Counted from the first letter of the stretch, positions 17,599 through 25,875 are shown. The stretch: 64,000 bases of DNA from Streptomyces hygroscopicus (GCA_002021875.1 CP018627.1:6882001-6946000), one strand, 5' to 3'. Numbers and translations: made by a program. The notes: a model not told the origin generated them from the letters alone.

Positions 17599-18174
17599 AT
17601 GCGTGCTGGGTTTCCTGACTTCCGCCTCGGTAGCGTGCTGGCGACCAGCTTCACGGGGACTCTGTCGGAGCGTTATGGCGACGCTGTGGAGCGCATTCCC
17701 ACGCCGCACCGACTCGTCGACTGGCTGGCAGTGAACGGCCTCGCCGTGGATTCCTGCTCCCCTGCCCAGCTCGACCTCGCTCGGGAACTGAGGGAGTCGA
17801 TTCACGCCGCCGCGACAGCGGCCGCGATCCAGGACGCTCTCCCCGCGTCCGCTGTCCAAGTCATCAATGACCGCAGCGCTCAGGGTCGGGCCGCGGCGAT
17901 CCTGACGCCCGAGGGTAAGCGGCGATGGCGGCTCAGCTCGGCTTCCTGCGTGGAAGATGCCCTCGGCGTGATCGCCGCCGACGCGATCAGCATCATCTCA
18001 GGCGAACGAGACGGAAAATTGGCCTTGTGCGCATCGCCAACCTGCCAAGCCGCCTTCTTCGACACCAGTCAAAGTCGCACCCGCAAATGGTGTGACATGA
18101 ATACGTGCGGGAATCGTCAGAAGAAAGCGCGCTTCAATGCCAACCAGCGCAAAAACCCCAGATCGGCGGAGTGA
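17599..18174 (+). CDS. CGNR zinc-finger / ABATE-domain putative regulator
   Basis: A 191-residue protein. The N-terminal ABATE-type domain (residues 1-140) is predicted to bind a small ligand. The C-terminal CGNR zinc finger is complete: CASPTCQAAFFDTSQSRTRK, then WCDMNTCGNRQKKARF, with four Cys and the CGNR signature. Proteins of this layout are thought to be transcription regulators. No ribosome site is visible, and an operator copy ends exactly at the ATG, so a leaderless transcript is likely. It faces the epoxide hydrolase gene and probably controls it. Confidence 0.88.
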   Translation: MRAGFPDFRLGSVLATSFTGTLSERYGDAVERIPTPHRLVDWLAVNGLAVDSCSPAQLDLARELRESIHAAATAAAIQDALPASAVQVINDRSAQGRAAAILTPEGKRRWRLSSASCVEDALGVIAADAISIISGERDGKLALCASPTCQAAFFDTSQSRTRKWCDMNTCGNRQKKARFNANQRKNPRSAE

Positions 18175-18178
18175 CCGC

Positions 18179-19417
18179 TCATATCGTGACGAGGCGGTCG
18201 GCGGTGCCGCCAGACCACTCGACCATGAAGAGCGTCGCGTCGTCGGTGGTGACCCCGCCGCGTTCTCGCATCAGGGTGTGGGACAGGCTACGCACCATTT
18301 CCTGTACGCCTTCTCCCACGCATCCCGCTCGGTCCACGAATTCGAGCATCCGTTCCTCGCCGAACTGCTCTTCGCCGGTGCGGTGCTCCTCGATGAGACC
18401 ATCGGTGAAGAAGAGGATCCGGTCGCCGCGGGACAGTAGCTGGTCGCTGATCTGTGGGATGGCGCCGCCGAAGCCGACGGGCAGGGTGCCTGGGCTCTCC
18501 AGTGCTTGGACGACGTGGCGGTCGCGGATCAGCAGGGGTGCCGGGTGTCCGGCGTTGACCCATTGCAGATGGCCGGTTCCGATGTCGAGGCGCATCATCT
18601 GCGCGGTGACGAAGTGGTCGGGCCCGAACTGCGCGTCGATGGCCGTGTCCATGAACATGTACAGGTCGGCCAGGTCGACGTCGGCGCGTCTGGCGTGCCG
18701 GTAGGCGCCGATGGCGACGGTGGCCAGTACGGCGGCGTCCAGCCCGTGGCCCATGGCGTCGATGATGGCTACGTGCAGGATGTCGTCGTTCAGGGCGTAG
18801 TCGAAGCTGTCACCCGCGACGTCGTAGGCGGGTTCGAGGATTCCGGCCACTGCCACCTGTGGTGTGACCATGGTCAGCGGGGGCAGCAGCGACCATTGGA
18901 TCTCCGCGGCCAGCGTCATCGGCGCACGTCGCCGGGCCCGGAAGAATTGGTCGGTGTAGCTGTTCTTGGTGACGAGCATGTCGGCGATCAGGCCGGCGAG
19001 GCGCCGCAGCAAGCGCCGGTCGTCGTCGTCGACAGTGGTCAGGGTGACGGCCAGTACCCCTACCACGTCGCTGCCGTCGAGCAGCGGCAGGAACATCCGT
19101 ACGCCGTCGGCCCGCGGTTGTTCTACTGTCGTGGCGCTCAGAAAAGCCCTGCCGGCCTGAGTGTCGTCGATCCGTTCAGCTTCCCCGACCACGAGTCTCA
19201 TGCCTGGCAGGGGAGCCAGCATCAGCTGATCGTAGTCCTGGAGGAGGATGGAGACGTTCCGCCCGCCGATCCTGCTCACTTCCTCGGCGACGAGTGGGGC
19301 GATCAGCTGGGGTGGCATCTCGTGCGCCCGGTCCAGCAGCACACCCAGCAGCCGCTCGCCGAATCCCTCCGACCGGTCCACTGTGACTTTACGGAAGTCC
19401 TGTTCACCGTCTGCCAT
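18179..19417 (-). CDS. GAF-PP2C (SpoIIE-type) serine phosphatase
   Basis: A 412-residue soluble protein. Residues 30-165 form a GAF-like sensor domain. Residues 185-412 form a PP2C/SpoIIE phosphatase with the usual motifs: LLPPLTMVTPQVAVAGILEP, DVAGDSFDY, the metal-binding IIDAMGHGLDAAVLATVAIG, WVNAGHPAPLL, LFFTDGLIEE and the terminal DDATLFMVEW. Such enzymes dephosphorylate anti-sigma-factor antagonists in partner-switch systems. ATG 19417 (MADGEQDFRK) has GAGG upstream; the longer open frame adds about 180 residues of unlikely composition. No anti-sigma partner is adjacent. It converges tightly on the CGNR gene. Confidence 0.88.
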   Translation of the reverse strand: MADGEQDFRKVTVDRSEGFGERLLGVLLDRAHEMPPQLIAPLVAEEVSRIGGRNVSILLQDYDQLMLAPLPGMRLVVGEAERIDDTQAGRAFLSATTVEQPRADGVRMFLPLLDGSDVVGVLAVTLTTVDDDDRRLLRRLAGLIADMLVTKNSYTDQFFRARRRAPMTLAAEIQWSLLPPLTMVTPQVAVAGILEPAYDVAGDSFDYALNDDILHVAIIDAMGHGLDAAVLATVAIGAYRHARRADVDLADLYMFMDTAIDAQFGPDHFVTAQMMRLDIGTGHLQWVNAGHPAPLLIRDRHVVQALESPGTLPVGFGGAIPQISDQLLSRGDRILFFTDGLIEEHRTGEEQFGEERMLEFVDRAGCVGEGVQEMVRSLSHTLMRERGGVTTDDATLFMVEWSGGTADRLVTI

Positions 19418-19640
19418 GGCGACCTCGTCTCGCCGCACCGCTCTCGCGCGGAGGCGGTCCTTGGCGCTGTTCGCCGCACGGTGCCCCTGCTGCCTCCGCC
19501 ACTCCAGCATCGCGCACATGGGAGCCGGCGACACCTGGCGCCAGGCCGCCGGAGCACGCGACTGAGCCGCCGGAGCGCGCGACGGGTGCCTGAGGCGGGC
19601 GAAGAGCGATGTGCGCCCCGGCGAAGCGCCGGGTACGGCA

Positions 19641-19919
19641 TCAGTGCTCGGCCTCATACCTGTGCATGCGCTCGACCAGCGGAAGAGGCGTCCCGTCGGG
19701 ACCGTTGACGGACCCGCCGGCCATCCGCGCGCAGACACCCTCGCAAGCGAGCAGTTGTTTGCCGCTGTCGTGCCCGACCACCATCGCGTCCGTGTCCGGT
19801 GCACGCCGGTAATCGGTGCGGCAGACGACGCAGACCAGTCCGGCCACCATCTCCTCGGTCGGTTCGGAGTGACTGCGACGGCGGCTTGAGATGGCGTCAG
19901 ATGAATACACGTGAACCAT
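19641..19919 (-). CDS. Small four-cysteine protein, function unknown
   Basis: A 92-residue protein (from ATG 19919) with CVVC at about 30-33 and CEGVC near 60, the arrangement of a small zinc ribbon, plus a Ser/Arg-rich N-terminus. Similar short Cys proteins with the phrase ACEGVCA occur in streptomycetes, but I know of no function. A purine-rich AAGAGGA precedes the ATG at close spacing, so a slightly later start is possible. It stands alone, upstream of the phosphatase and in the same direction. Confidence 0.6.
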   Translation of the reverse strand: MVHVYSSDAISSRRRSHSEPTEEMVAGLVCVVCRTDYRRAPDTDAMVVGHDSGKQLLACEGVCARMAGGSVNGPDGTPLPLVERMHRYEAEH

Positions 19920-20634
19920 TTCCTCTTGCTCATGGCGCGACAGTGGGCCCAAGGGACCCGTGGCAAGGGCCGGGTGTGTTGCGGTTGGTTCCGTAGTGCT
20001 CAGGGAGCGTTACTGATCTGCTCTGGGCCGTTGCGGGCCCGGCGGTCGGTCGGCGCTCGGGCCCGACGATTCGCTGCACGCGACGTGGCGACCGGTGGTC
20101 GGGCTCTCATCCCGGCGGTGGCTGCCCGGCCTGCCGTTCCCGAGGCTGACGCCGCGGCGATGACGCCACCCGAGGTGCGCGTGGGTAGCGCCACCCTACT
20201 CTCGTCCGGACGCTGGAGCGCGTCTGTGGCCGCCGGGCCGCACGGGAACATGCCTCCTCGTCGCGCGGGGAGTACGGTGAAGATGAAGAAGGACGATCGG
20301 GAATGGCGGTTCCCCCGCCAAGGCAGCCGTCCTTCGCGATTCACGATCCTTCACGATCCTTCGCGATTCACGACACGGTCCGGACCACGGGCTCGGAGAG
20401 GGCGTATACACAGCTCACGTCGTCCGCGTCAGGGTTATGGACGAGGTGGTCCGAGCACCGGCCAAGCGGACCGGTCGATCCGCACGATGGTTGTCCCCCC
20501 GTGGTGACCTGCGAGGGCTGCGCTCCGATGGCACCGCACCGCACGAACAGCCCGCATCCGCGTGCCGCTGACAGCTGACGGCTGAGCACCGACGGCTGAG
20601 GGCTGACGGCTGACACCGATCAGGATCGAGATCC
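19920..20634. other. 715-bp stretch without a convincing gene; repeats and one GGAGTAC box
   Basis: No frame here shows family features. It contains GGAGTACGGTGAAG (20269-20282), which recurs upstream of both DUF5994 genes. Short direct repeats of ttcacgatcc/ttcgcgattc run at 20331-20373, and head-to-tail copies of CTGACGGCTGA at 20568-20614 just before the desaturase. A frame beginning at ATG 20282 (MKKDDREWRFPRQG) is possible but unsupported. The desaturase promoter should lie in the last 200 bp. Confidence 0.5.
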
Positions 20635-21789
20635 ATGGCGTCCTCAGACTTCAGTCAACCCCCCGTTGTCGGCGCGGGGCCGGCTGAGACCTCCTCGACT
20701 TCCTCAAGCCCTTCGGCACCGCTGGCCGAGCCCTCCGGGAACATCCCCGGCGGGCCCAAGACGATCCGTGATCGATCCCCGGGCAGTGACTACGCGCTGC
20801 TCTCCCGCCAGGTCAGAAACGCGGGACTGCTGCGGCACCGGCCACTGCGTTCCGTCACGGCGCTGGCTGTCACGCTGCTCCTCCTGACCGGTGGCTGGGC
20901 GGCCTTCCTCCTGATCGGCGACTCCTGGTGGCAGTTGACCGTCGCCGCGGTGTTGGCCTTCGCCTTCACACAGTGCGGGTTCCGCGGCCATGAAGCGGGC
21001 CACCGCCAGCTGTTCCATGGCAAGCGGGCAAACGACGCGACAGGGCTGGTGTTCGGCAATCTCTTCATCGGTCTCGGATTCGGATGGTGGGTGGCCAAGC
21101 ACAACCGTCACCACGCCCATCCCAACCAGGTCGGCCGCGACCCCGACATCGAGACCGGCGCCGTGGTCTTCATCGATCACGAGGCTCGTGGGCGTACGGG
21201 TGTGGCCGGTTTCATCACCCGCCACCAGGCCCGCCTCTTCTTCCCCATGCTGCTGCTGGAGGGCTGGGCACTGCATGTGGCCACATTCCGGGCGCTGCGC
21301 AGGGGCCGGACGAGTGCTCCCGCGCCTCTCCCGGTCGAGGTACTGGCTCTGCTCGTGCACGTGGCGGCGTATCTCACCGTTGTGCTCGTGGTCCTTTCGC
21401 CGCTGAAGGCGCTGGCGTTCATTGTGCTCCAGCAGGCCCTATTCGGCCTGTACATGGGGGTTTCCTTCGCCCCCAACCACAAGGGGATGGCGATGCTGGG
21501 GGAGCATGACCGACCGGACTTCCTGCGCGGCCAAGTCCTCACCTCGCGCAACGTACGGGGCGGGCGGGTCATCGACTTCGTGCTCGGCGGTCTGAACTAC
21601 CAGATCGAACACCACCTGTTCCCCAGCATGCCCCGAACCGCTCTGCCGTCGGCCCAGCCCCTGATCCGCGCCTACTGTGCCGAACTCGCCCTGCCCTACG
21701 AACAGACGGGCTTGGTGGACTCGTACCGGCAGGTGCTGCGTCATCTCCACGCGGTGGGGGCCCCACTACGGGCCGAACGTCGGGCATGA
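20635..21789 (+). CDS. Membrane fatty acid desaturase
   Basis: A 384-residue membrane di-iron desaturase with the three histidine boxes in order: HEAGHRQLFH (about 120), HNRHHAHPNQ (about 160) and QIEHHLFP (about 325). Four or so hydrophobic helices carry the boxes on the cytoplasmic face. It inserts a double bond into acyl chains, usually to keep membranes fluid in the cold. The N-terminal 50 residues are Ser/Pro-rich and poorly conserved. It stands as a single gene, followed by a long palindrome and a terminator hairpin. Confidence 0.93.
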   Translation: MASSDFSQPPVVGAGPAETSSTSSSPSAPLAEPSGNIPGGPKTIRDRSPGSDYALLSRQVRNAGLLRHRPLRSVTALAVTLLLLTGGWAAFLLIGDSWWQLTVAAVLAFAFTQCGFRGHEAGHRQLFHGKRANDATGLVFGNLFIGLGFGWWVAKHNRHHAHPNQVGRDPDIETGAVVFIDHEARGRTGVAGFITRHQARLFFPMLLLEGWALHVATFRALRRGRTSAPAPLPVEVLALLVHVAAYLTVVLVVLSPLKALAFIVLQQALFGLYMGVSFAPNHKGMAMLGEHDRPDFLRGQVLTSRNVRGGRVIDFVLGGLNYQIEHHLFPSMPRTALPSAQPLIRAYCAELALPYEQTGLVDSYRQVLRHLHAVGAPLRAERRA

Positions 21790-21819
21790 CCCCGTAGACC
21801 CCGTAGGTGCGCTCCCTGG

Positions 21820-21843
21820 CGTTGTGCCGACGTCGGCACAACG
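21820..21843. promoter_or_regulatory. 24-bp perfect palindrome downstream of the desaturase
   Basis: Bases 21820-21831 are the exact reverse complement of 21832-21843 (half site CGTTGTGCCGAC). It lies 31 bp after the desaturase stop and immediately before a separate terminator stem. It has no loop, so it is better explained as a protein site or recombination scar than as a hairpin. Confidence 0.5.
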
Positions 21844-21868
21844 GCCCCGGCGCAGAAACACCGGGGCC
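21843..21868 (+). terminator. Terminator hairpin after desaturase gene
   Basis: GGCCCCGG (21843-21850) pairs with CCGGGGCC (21861-21868) across a 10-base A-rich loop, followed by CGCCCTTTC. It closes the desaturase transcript. Confidence 0.75.
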
Positions 21869-22032
21869 GCCCTTTCGGGTCGGTCGCACGTGAGAGTGCG
21901 CCGGCCCACTCCCATGCTATGTCTGGCGCGCTTTTCCGGCATCAGGGACTTTTCGGGGCCAGAATTTCTTCCGCCGGGCGCCGGGCGCCGGGCGCCGGAC
22001 GCCGACGCGGGTCGACGGCGCCCTGAACCCCT

Positions 22033-22293
22033 TCAGACGTGGTCCGTCTGCCTGGGGTCTTGCCTGGAGGACCGACTTGCTACCAGCCAGGACCGCGCCG
22101 GCTCTGCCGTGTGCGTGGTGTCCACGGTGAGATGGAGGAGGGTTCCGCCGTCCGCGCCGGCCGGGTAGCTCCGCTGTTCGGTGCCGGCGAAGCAACGACG
22201 GAGCACCTCCGCGACCTGACGGGCGACCTCGGGGGACGCGGCGACAATACGCACCTCGGCGCGACCTGCCGAAGGTGATTCCGGTGGCTGCAT
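22033..22293 (-). CDS. Small hypothetical protein
   Basis: An 86-residue protein starting at ATG 22293, chosen because GAGG lies at proper spacing; a longer frame to 22452 has low-complexity sequence. The core (VRIVAASPEVARQVAEVLRR) looks like a compact alpha/beta domain. Similar short proteins occur in streptomycetes near DUF5994 genes. Function unknown. It lies downstream of and parallel to the DUF5994 gene at 22471-23070. Confidence 0.55.
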   Translation of the reverse strand: MQPPESPSAGRAEVRIVAASPEVARQVAEVLRRCFAGTEQRSYPAGADGGTLLHLTVDTTHTAEPARSWLVASRSSRQDPRQTDHV

Positions 22294-22470
22294 GGTGACC
22301 TCGTTCATCAGGAAGACGTGGTGGTGGGCGCGGGCTCTCGCTTCGTGCCCACCGGCCCAGGTCGGGAGAAGGTCATGGGTCATTCGCCGCCCCGTCGCGG
22401 TGGCCGGGTGTCGCGGTGGTCGGGGTGTGGAGGGCGCGAGGGGTGAGCCCATGGGCTTGCCACCACATCC

Positions 22471-23070
22471 TCACCTCCCTTGGAGCTCAGGAGTCCGGTG
22501 GAGCTCAGGAGTCCGGTGGAGTTCAGGAGTCCGGTCGGGTTCGGTCTCCGGCCGCCACTGAGGCGGCCCGCCATCGGTTTCCCACTCCTCCTCCCGGCTG
22601 AGATCCGCCCGGGCGGCCCGGGTGGCGGTCTCGTTCGCCATCAGACTGCTCGCGGTGAAGAGGCTGCCGACGGTGGCTGCGGCGGCCATCAGCCGGGCGG
22701 CGGCTGCCGCACTCGTCTCCGGTGGGATCACCAGAAGGTCCCAGCGGCCCGTCGTGTAGGAGAGCAGAATCAACTTGTGCGGGTCCTGCTCATCGGTGAA
22801 CCAGCCCACGTTCACCGTGTGTCCGGTCGCAGGCACCTTGCGCGGGATCACGGGCCAGTGGGCCGGGTTCACGGAGACACGCGTAATCCGGCCCCAGCGT
22901 GCGTCCAACACGTCCGTCAGGGCGGGCAGCTCACGGAGGAGATCGCGGGAGCGAGGCCACCACGCGCCGTCCAGAAGACCTGGAACCGAGCTGGTCGGCG
23001 TCAGTGACAGGCGGGCCGGTGGGGAGGGCACGCGCTCACCAGGGGTCGTACGGTCGATGGCCACGGTCAT
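22471..23070 (-). CDS. DUF5994 family protein with RTPELH tail repeats
   Basis: A 199-residue protein with the DUF5994 signature LDGAWWPRSRDLLRELPALT, then IPRKVPATGHTVNVGWFTDE and LLVIPPETSAAAAARLMAAA. The start MTVAIDRT at 23070 is the last ATG before the conserved domain; no good ribosome site is seen. The C-terminus is extended by three RTPELH units from an 18-bp tandem repeat. A diverging paralogue is at 23367-23900. DUF5994 proteins are common and of unknown function. Confidence 0.82.
   Translation of the reverse strand: MTVAIDRTTPGERVPSPPARLSLTPTSSVPGLLDGAWWPRSRDLLRELPALTDVLDARWGRITRVSVNPAHWPVIPRKVPATGHTVNVGWFTDEQDPHKLILLSYTTGRWDLLVIPPETSAAAAARLMAAAATVGSLFTASSLMANETATRAARADLSREEEWETDGGPPQWRPETEPDRTPELHRTPELHRTPELQGR
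22483..22536. repeat. 18-bp tandem repeat, three units
   Basis: Three 18-bp units (GAGCTCAGGAGTCCGGTG; the third differs at two bases) encode RTPELH repeats at the C-terminus of the DUF5994 protein. Likely unstable in copy number. Confidence 0.85.
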
Positions 23071-23171
23071 GGCGCGGACCTGTCCCCGGGCGCGTCTTGC
23101 AACGTCCCGGTGTTGTCGCTCGCCGAGAACGACACCCGCGTGGTAGCCGGTGTGCGAAATACTCCCGGTGT

Positions 23172-23302
23172 TTTCACTGTACTCCGGGGCGAGGCCGCGC
23201 TGAGGCCCCGTGTGATCAGCCACTTCCTCGGGACTCCCGGGGTCTGGGTCCGAGGGGAGGGGGCGGACGAGCCTGGACGCGGGCTCTCGGAGTACGGTGA
23301 AA
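23172..23302. promoter_or_regulatory. Inverted GGAGTAC-RGTGAAA pair between the two DUF5994 genes
   Basis: TTTCACTGTACTCC (23172-23185) is, on the minus strand, GGAGTACAGTGAAA, which faces GGAGTACGGTGAAA (23289-23302): 13 of 14 bases agree. Each points toward one DUF5994 gene, about 100 and 65 bp before the starts. A third copy is at 20269-20282. They may be promoter elements of one sigma factor or operators of one regulator. Confidence 0.55.
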
Positions 23303-23366
23303 TCGGCGGCATACGGTGAAACCGGTGGCCCACCGCCCACCGAACCCCGCGGAGGGTGAGGAGACC

Positions 23367-23900
23367 ATGTCCGACGCCGGCACCCCGCGTGACGTGAATC
23401 TTCTGCTGGACGCGATCCACCACGCCGTGAAACCTGGAACAGCCCTGTTGCGACTGGTGACCACACCTACCCGTGAGGGCAATCTCGACGGTGCGTGGTG
23501 GCCACGTTCCCGCGACATAGGCGCCGAGCTTCCCGCCCTGGTCACCGCGCTGACCGAGTACCTCGGGCCCGTCGAGCGCGTCGGTCTGGACTCCGACGCC
23601 TGGGAAGAACTGCCGACACGACTGATCGTCGACGACCGGATCGTGCACATCGACTCGTTCCCGGTGGGTGATGACACGATCCTCATCACCCAGGGGGATG
23701 GAGACCTCTTCTCCCTGTTGGTGGTCCCGCCGCACGCGCCGCCGGACGTGGCACGCGCGGCGATGGCGCGGGCCATCCGCGTCGACAACCTCGCGCCGGC
23801 CGAGCAGATCCTCATCGACACCGGAACCGGCACCGGCCGAGCCCGCCCGATCGGCGCGGAAGGCCCGCGGGAAGGCCAGGAACGCCGCGGCACGTCTTGA
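23367..23900 (+). CDS. DUF5994 family protein
   Basis: A 177-residue paralogue of the divergent gene at 22471. It shares LDGAWWPRSRDIGAELPALV, the region around LPTRLIVDDRIVHIDSFPVG, and LLVVPPHAPPDVARAAMARA. ATG 23367 (MSDAGTPR) has GAGGAG upstream. The tail is Gly/Arg/Glu-rich and probably disordered. The two genes share inverted promoter boxes and are probably switched on together. Function unknown. Confidence 0.85.
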   Translation: MSDAGTPRDVNLLLDAIHHAVKPGTALLRLVTTPTREGNLDGAWWPRSRDIGAELPALVTALTEYLGPVERVGLDSDAWEELPTRLIVDDRIVHIDSFPVGDDTILITQGDGDLFSLLVVPPHAPPDVARAAMARAIRVDNLAPAEQILIDTGTGTGRARPIGAEGPREGQERRGTS

Positions 23901-23954
23901 TGCCTCATGCGCCTGCGCCTGTCCCAGGAGGGGGCGAACAGCGTTGCCGCCCTG

Positions 23955-24110
23955 CTACCAGTAGTGCCGACGCCCACCGACCGCGTGCCCGACGGCGCCA
24001 AGGACCCAGAGGATCGCTCCGATGACGAGGATGACGATTCCAATGGTCCACAGGATGGAAATGCCGGTCAGAAAGCCGACGACGAGGAGAATGATCCCGA
24101 GGACGATCAT
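23955..24110 (-). CDS. DUF6131-type 51-residue membrane peptide
   Basis: A tiny membrane protein (MIVLGIILLVVGFLTGISIL, then LWTIGIVILVIGAILWVLG) with two transmembrane helices and a basic C-terminus ending GGRRHYW. A strong GGAGGA site stands 4-9 bp upstream of the ATG. This peptide family is widespread in Actinobacteria and is often stress-linked; no molecular role is known to me. It converges on the DUF5994 gene. Confidence 0.8.
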   Translation of the reverse strand: MIVLGIILLVVGFLTGISILWTIGIVILVIGAILWVLGAVGHAVGGRRHYW

Positions 24111-24633
24111 GGAGTCCTCCGATCTTCCGGGAATGCTCCATTTCCACTGTCGTCCCGAACCAGGCACCATGCCAACTCGTTCCCTCACTGCTGCGAGGGG
24201 GCGGAGCCCGACCTGAGCGATCTCCGTCCGCCGCACCCTCCTGGAGCCCGTGCGCGGATCGCCGCCCTCCGGGGCTCCGCGGGCAGCGCCGCGGCGCCAG
24301 AAGCGGTGAGACGTCCTTCCACTGCCTGAGCCACCCCCACCTGCTACGGCATGCCGACGAGCCAGGACACGGTGCGAGGGCCTCAAGGTAGGTGCGGCTC
24401 CGGTCGTGGATGCGTCGAACACCTCGGCCACCCCGCGTTGCCGGCCGACCTGATCCGAAGGAAACGGCCTAGGCGGGTGTGATCTGGCTCCTCAGTTCCC
24501 CTTGGCGTCTTTTCCCTGGTCACAGTCGTGTTAGCCGGATGTTAGCGGGGCGGCACGATTGCGGTAGTGGCTCCGGTCAGAGTTGTTGTCGTACCGAGCA
24601 GACCACGACACCGACCGCTCTGGGGGACCCGAA
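24111..24633. other. 523-bp intergenic region with GTTAGCGGGGCG box
   Basis: No frame with family features was found. The region must hold the diverging promoters of the DUF6131 peptide and the DUF4232 lipoprotein. At 24541-24552 lies GTTAGCGGGGCG, preceded by a related GTTAGCCGG at 24529; the first is nearly identical to the box before the other DUF4232 lipoprotein. Confidence 0.5.
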
Positions 24634-25368
24634 ATGCGCTCCAACACCACTGCCCGCATCGCCCGCCGTCGCACCCTCCGCGTCGCCGCCGCGGTCCTGA
24701 CCGCGGCCGCCGCCCTGACCCTGACGGCCTGCAACGGCTCGGACAGCGGCGACGCGAAGTCCGCGGGCCAGGCCGACACGGCCCCGGCCGGGTCCGGCGG
24801 CTCCTCTGGTTCTTCCGGCGGTGCGCAGGGTTCCGACGCCAAGGCCAAGGGGGGCTCGGAGGCGGGCACCGCGGCGAATGAGTCGGGCGGCGGGCAGGCC
24901 GCCACCGAGGGCGGCGGCAGGGCGCACGCGGGCGTCGAGCGCTGCCGCACCGAAAACCTGGAAGCCGCGTTCGCCACGGGTGAGGACGCGCTGCCGGTGC
25001 CGGAGGAGGGCGCGGAAGGCGCGACGACCGCCACCATCGTCCTGATGAACAAGGGCTCCTACTCCTGCAAGCTCGGCGGTTTCCCCGGTGTGGACCTGAC
25101 CTCGATCAACGGTGGCGAGCGCTGGTCCCTGGCCCGCTCCTCGCAGAAGTGGAGCTCCGTGGAGGTGGAGGCCGGCCAGAGCACCGAGTTCACCCTCAAC
25201 CTCGCCTTCACCAAGGAGGAAGAGGGCTTCTACCAGCCGGCCTGGGTCGAGATCACCCCGCCCAACGAGACCAAGGCCCTCAAGATCGAGTGGCCCTGGG
25301 AGTCCGACACCCTCGTCGACCAGCGCGGCGCCACCCACCCCGGCACCTTCGTCAACCCCATCGGCTGA
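24634..25368 (+). CDS. DUF4232 lipoprotein (second copy)
   Basis: A 244-residue lipoprotein. The signal peptide ends in lipobox LTAC (acylated Cys about 36), followed by a Gly/Ser/Ala linker of about 65 residues. The DUF4232 domain has Cys in ERCRTENLE and in GSYSCKLGGFPG. The beta-rich end (GQSTEFTLNLAFTKEEEGFY) is typical. ATG 24634 is the last start before the basic signal-peptide region. It probably works at the outer face of the membrane; role unknown. A terminator hairpin follows 43 bp after the stop. Confidence 0.88.
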   Translation: MRSNTTARIARRRTLRVAAAVLTAAAALTLTACNGSDSGDAKSAGQADTAPAGSGGSSGSSGGAQGSDAKAKGGSEAGTAANESGGGQAATEGGGRAHAGVERCRTENLEAAFATGEDALPVPEEGAEGATTATIVLMNKGSYSCKLGGFPGVDLTSINGGERWSLARSSQKWSSVEVEAGQSTEFTLNLAFTKEEEGFYQPAWVEITPPNETKALKIEWPWESDTLVDQRGATHPGTFVNPIG

Positions 25369-25410
25369 CCAGCTCACAGCTATGCCATGAAGGTCCACTG
25401 CCCCGATGCC

Positions 25411-25445
25411 CCGCTGCCCTGGTGTGTGACGCGCCAGGGCAGCGG
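25411..25445 (+). terminator. Terminator hairpin after DUF4232 lipoprotein
   Basis: CCGCTGCCCTGG (25411-25422) pairs perfectly with CCAGGGCAGCGG (25434-25445) across an 11-base loop, followed by ACTTTCCGTTT. Confidence 0.8.
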
Positions 25446-25525
25446 ACTTTCCGTTTCACGGCCCGCGCCCTCAAGAGGTCATCCCATGGGGCCGGCTGGG
25501 TAGTCCGTCGGCGCGGTGGGATTCA

Positions 25526-25567
25526 TCGACCGCTGTTTACCGCCCTGTCCGGTGCGCATCCGGTGCG
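25526..25567 (+). repeat. Hotspot repeat R1 (GACCGCTGTTTACCGCC type)
   Basis: The first of four related copies of about 42 bp in the tRNA-Gly hotspot. It contains GACCGCTGTTTACCGCC followed by a doubled TCCGGTGCG. The others are at 28439, 32003 and 32790. All read on the plus strand. Confidence 0.6.
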
Positions 25568-25607
25568 TCGTCCACCGCACATCTGCCTGTCCTAAGAGGC
25601 CCGCACC

Positions 25608-25859
25608 TCATAGGCCGATCAGTCGCACGCGGTCATTGCAGAGCTTGGCCATGTCGTCGGTGTCGGAGGTGAGTACGGCGACTGGTGGCGGCTGGCGTAG
25701 TGCTGCCTCGGTGACGGTGGCGTCGATCGCGTATTTGTGCCCGCGCAGTCCTGCTGACTTGAGCAGTTCGGCGGCTGCCTTGGCCGCCTGTTCGGTGACG
25801 GGTTCGACCTTGACCCGTGAGAGGGCCCAGTTCAGGCGTGGGAGGTTCGCTCGCGAATG
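25608..25859 (-). pseudogene. PIN-domain (VapC-like) C-terminal fragment
   Basis: On the minus strand, 83 codons ending at TGA 25608-25610 encode the C-terminal part of a PIN nuclease: RPRL-like NLPRLNWALSRVKVEPVTEQ, then HKYAIDATVTEAA, then VLTSDTDDMAKL, with the late acidic residues of the PIN active site. The N-terminal half, with the first catalytic Asp, is missing. The homology stops at about 25859, where the conserved flank of the tRNA-Gly 3' copy begins, so the gene was cut by a recombination event at that att site. No antitoxin gene is next to it. Confidence 0.6.
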
Positions 25860-25875
25860 ACCTGGGCCTTCGCTG

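Noticed and set aside
19418..19966. A 180-residue N-terminal extension of the GAF-PP2C phosphatase
   Set aside because: Composition is unlike a protein domain, it overlaps the four-cysteine gene, and the start at 19417 has a ribosome site.
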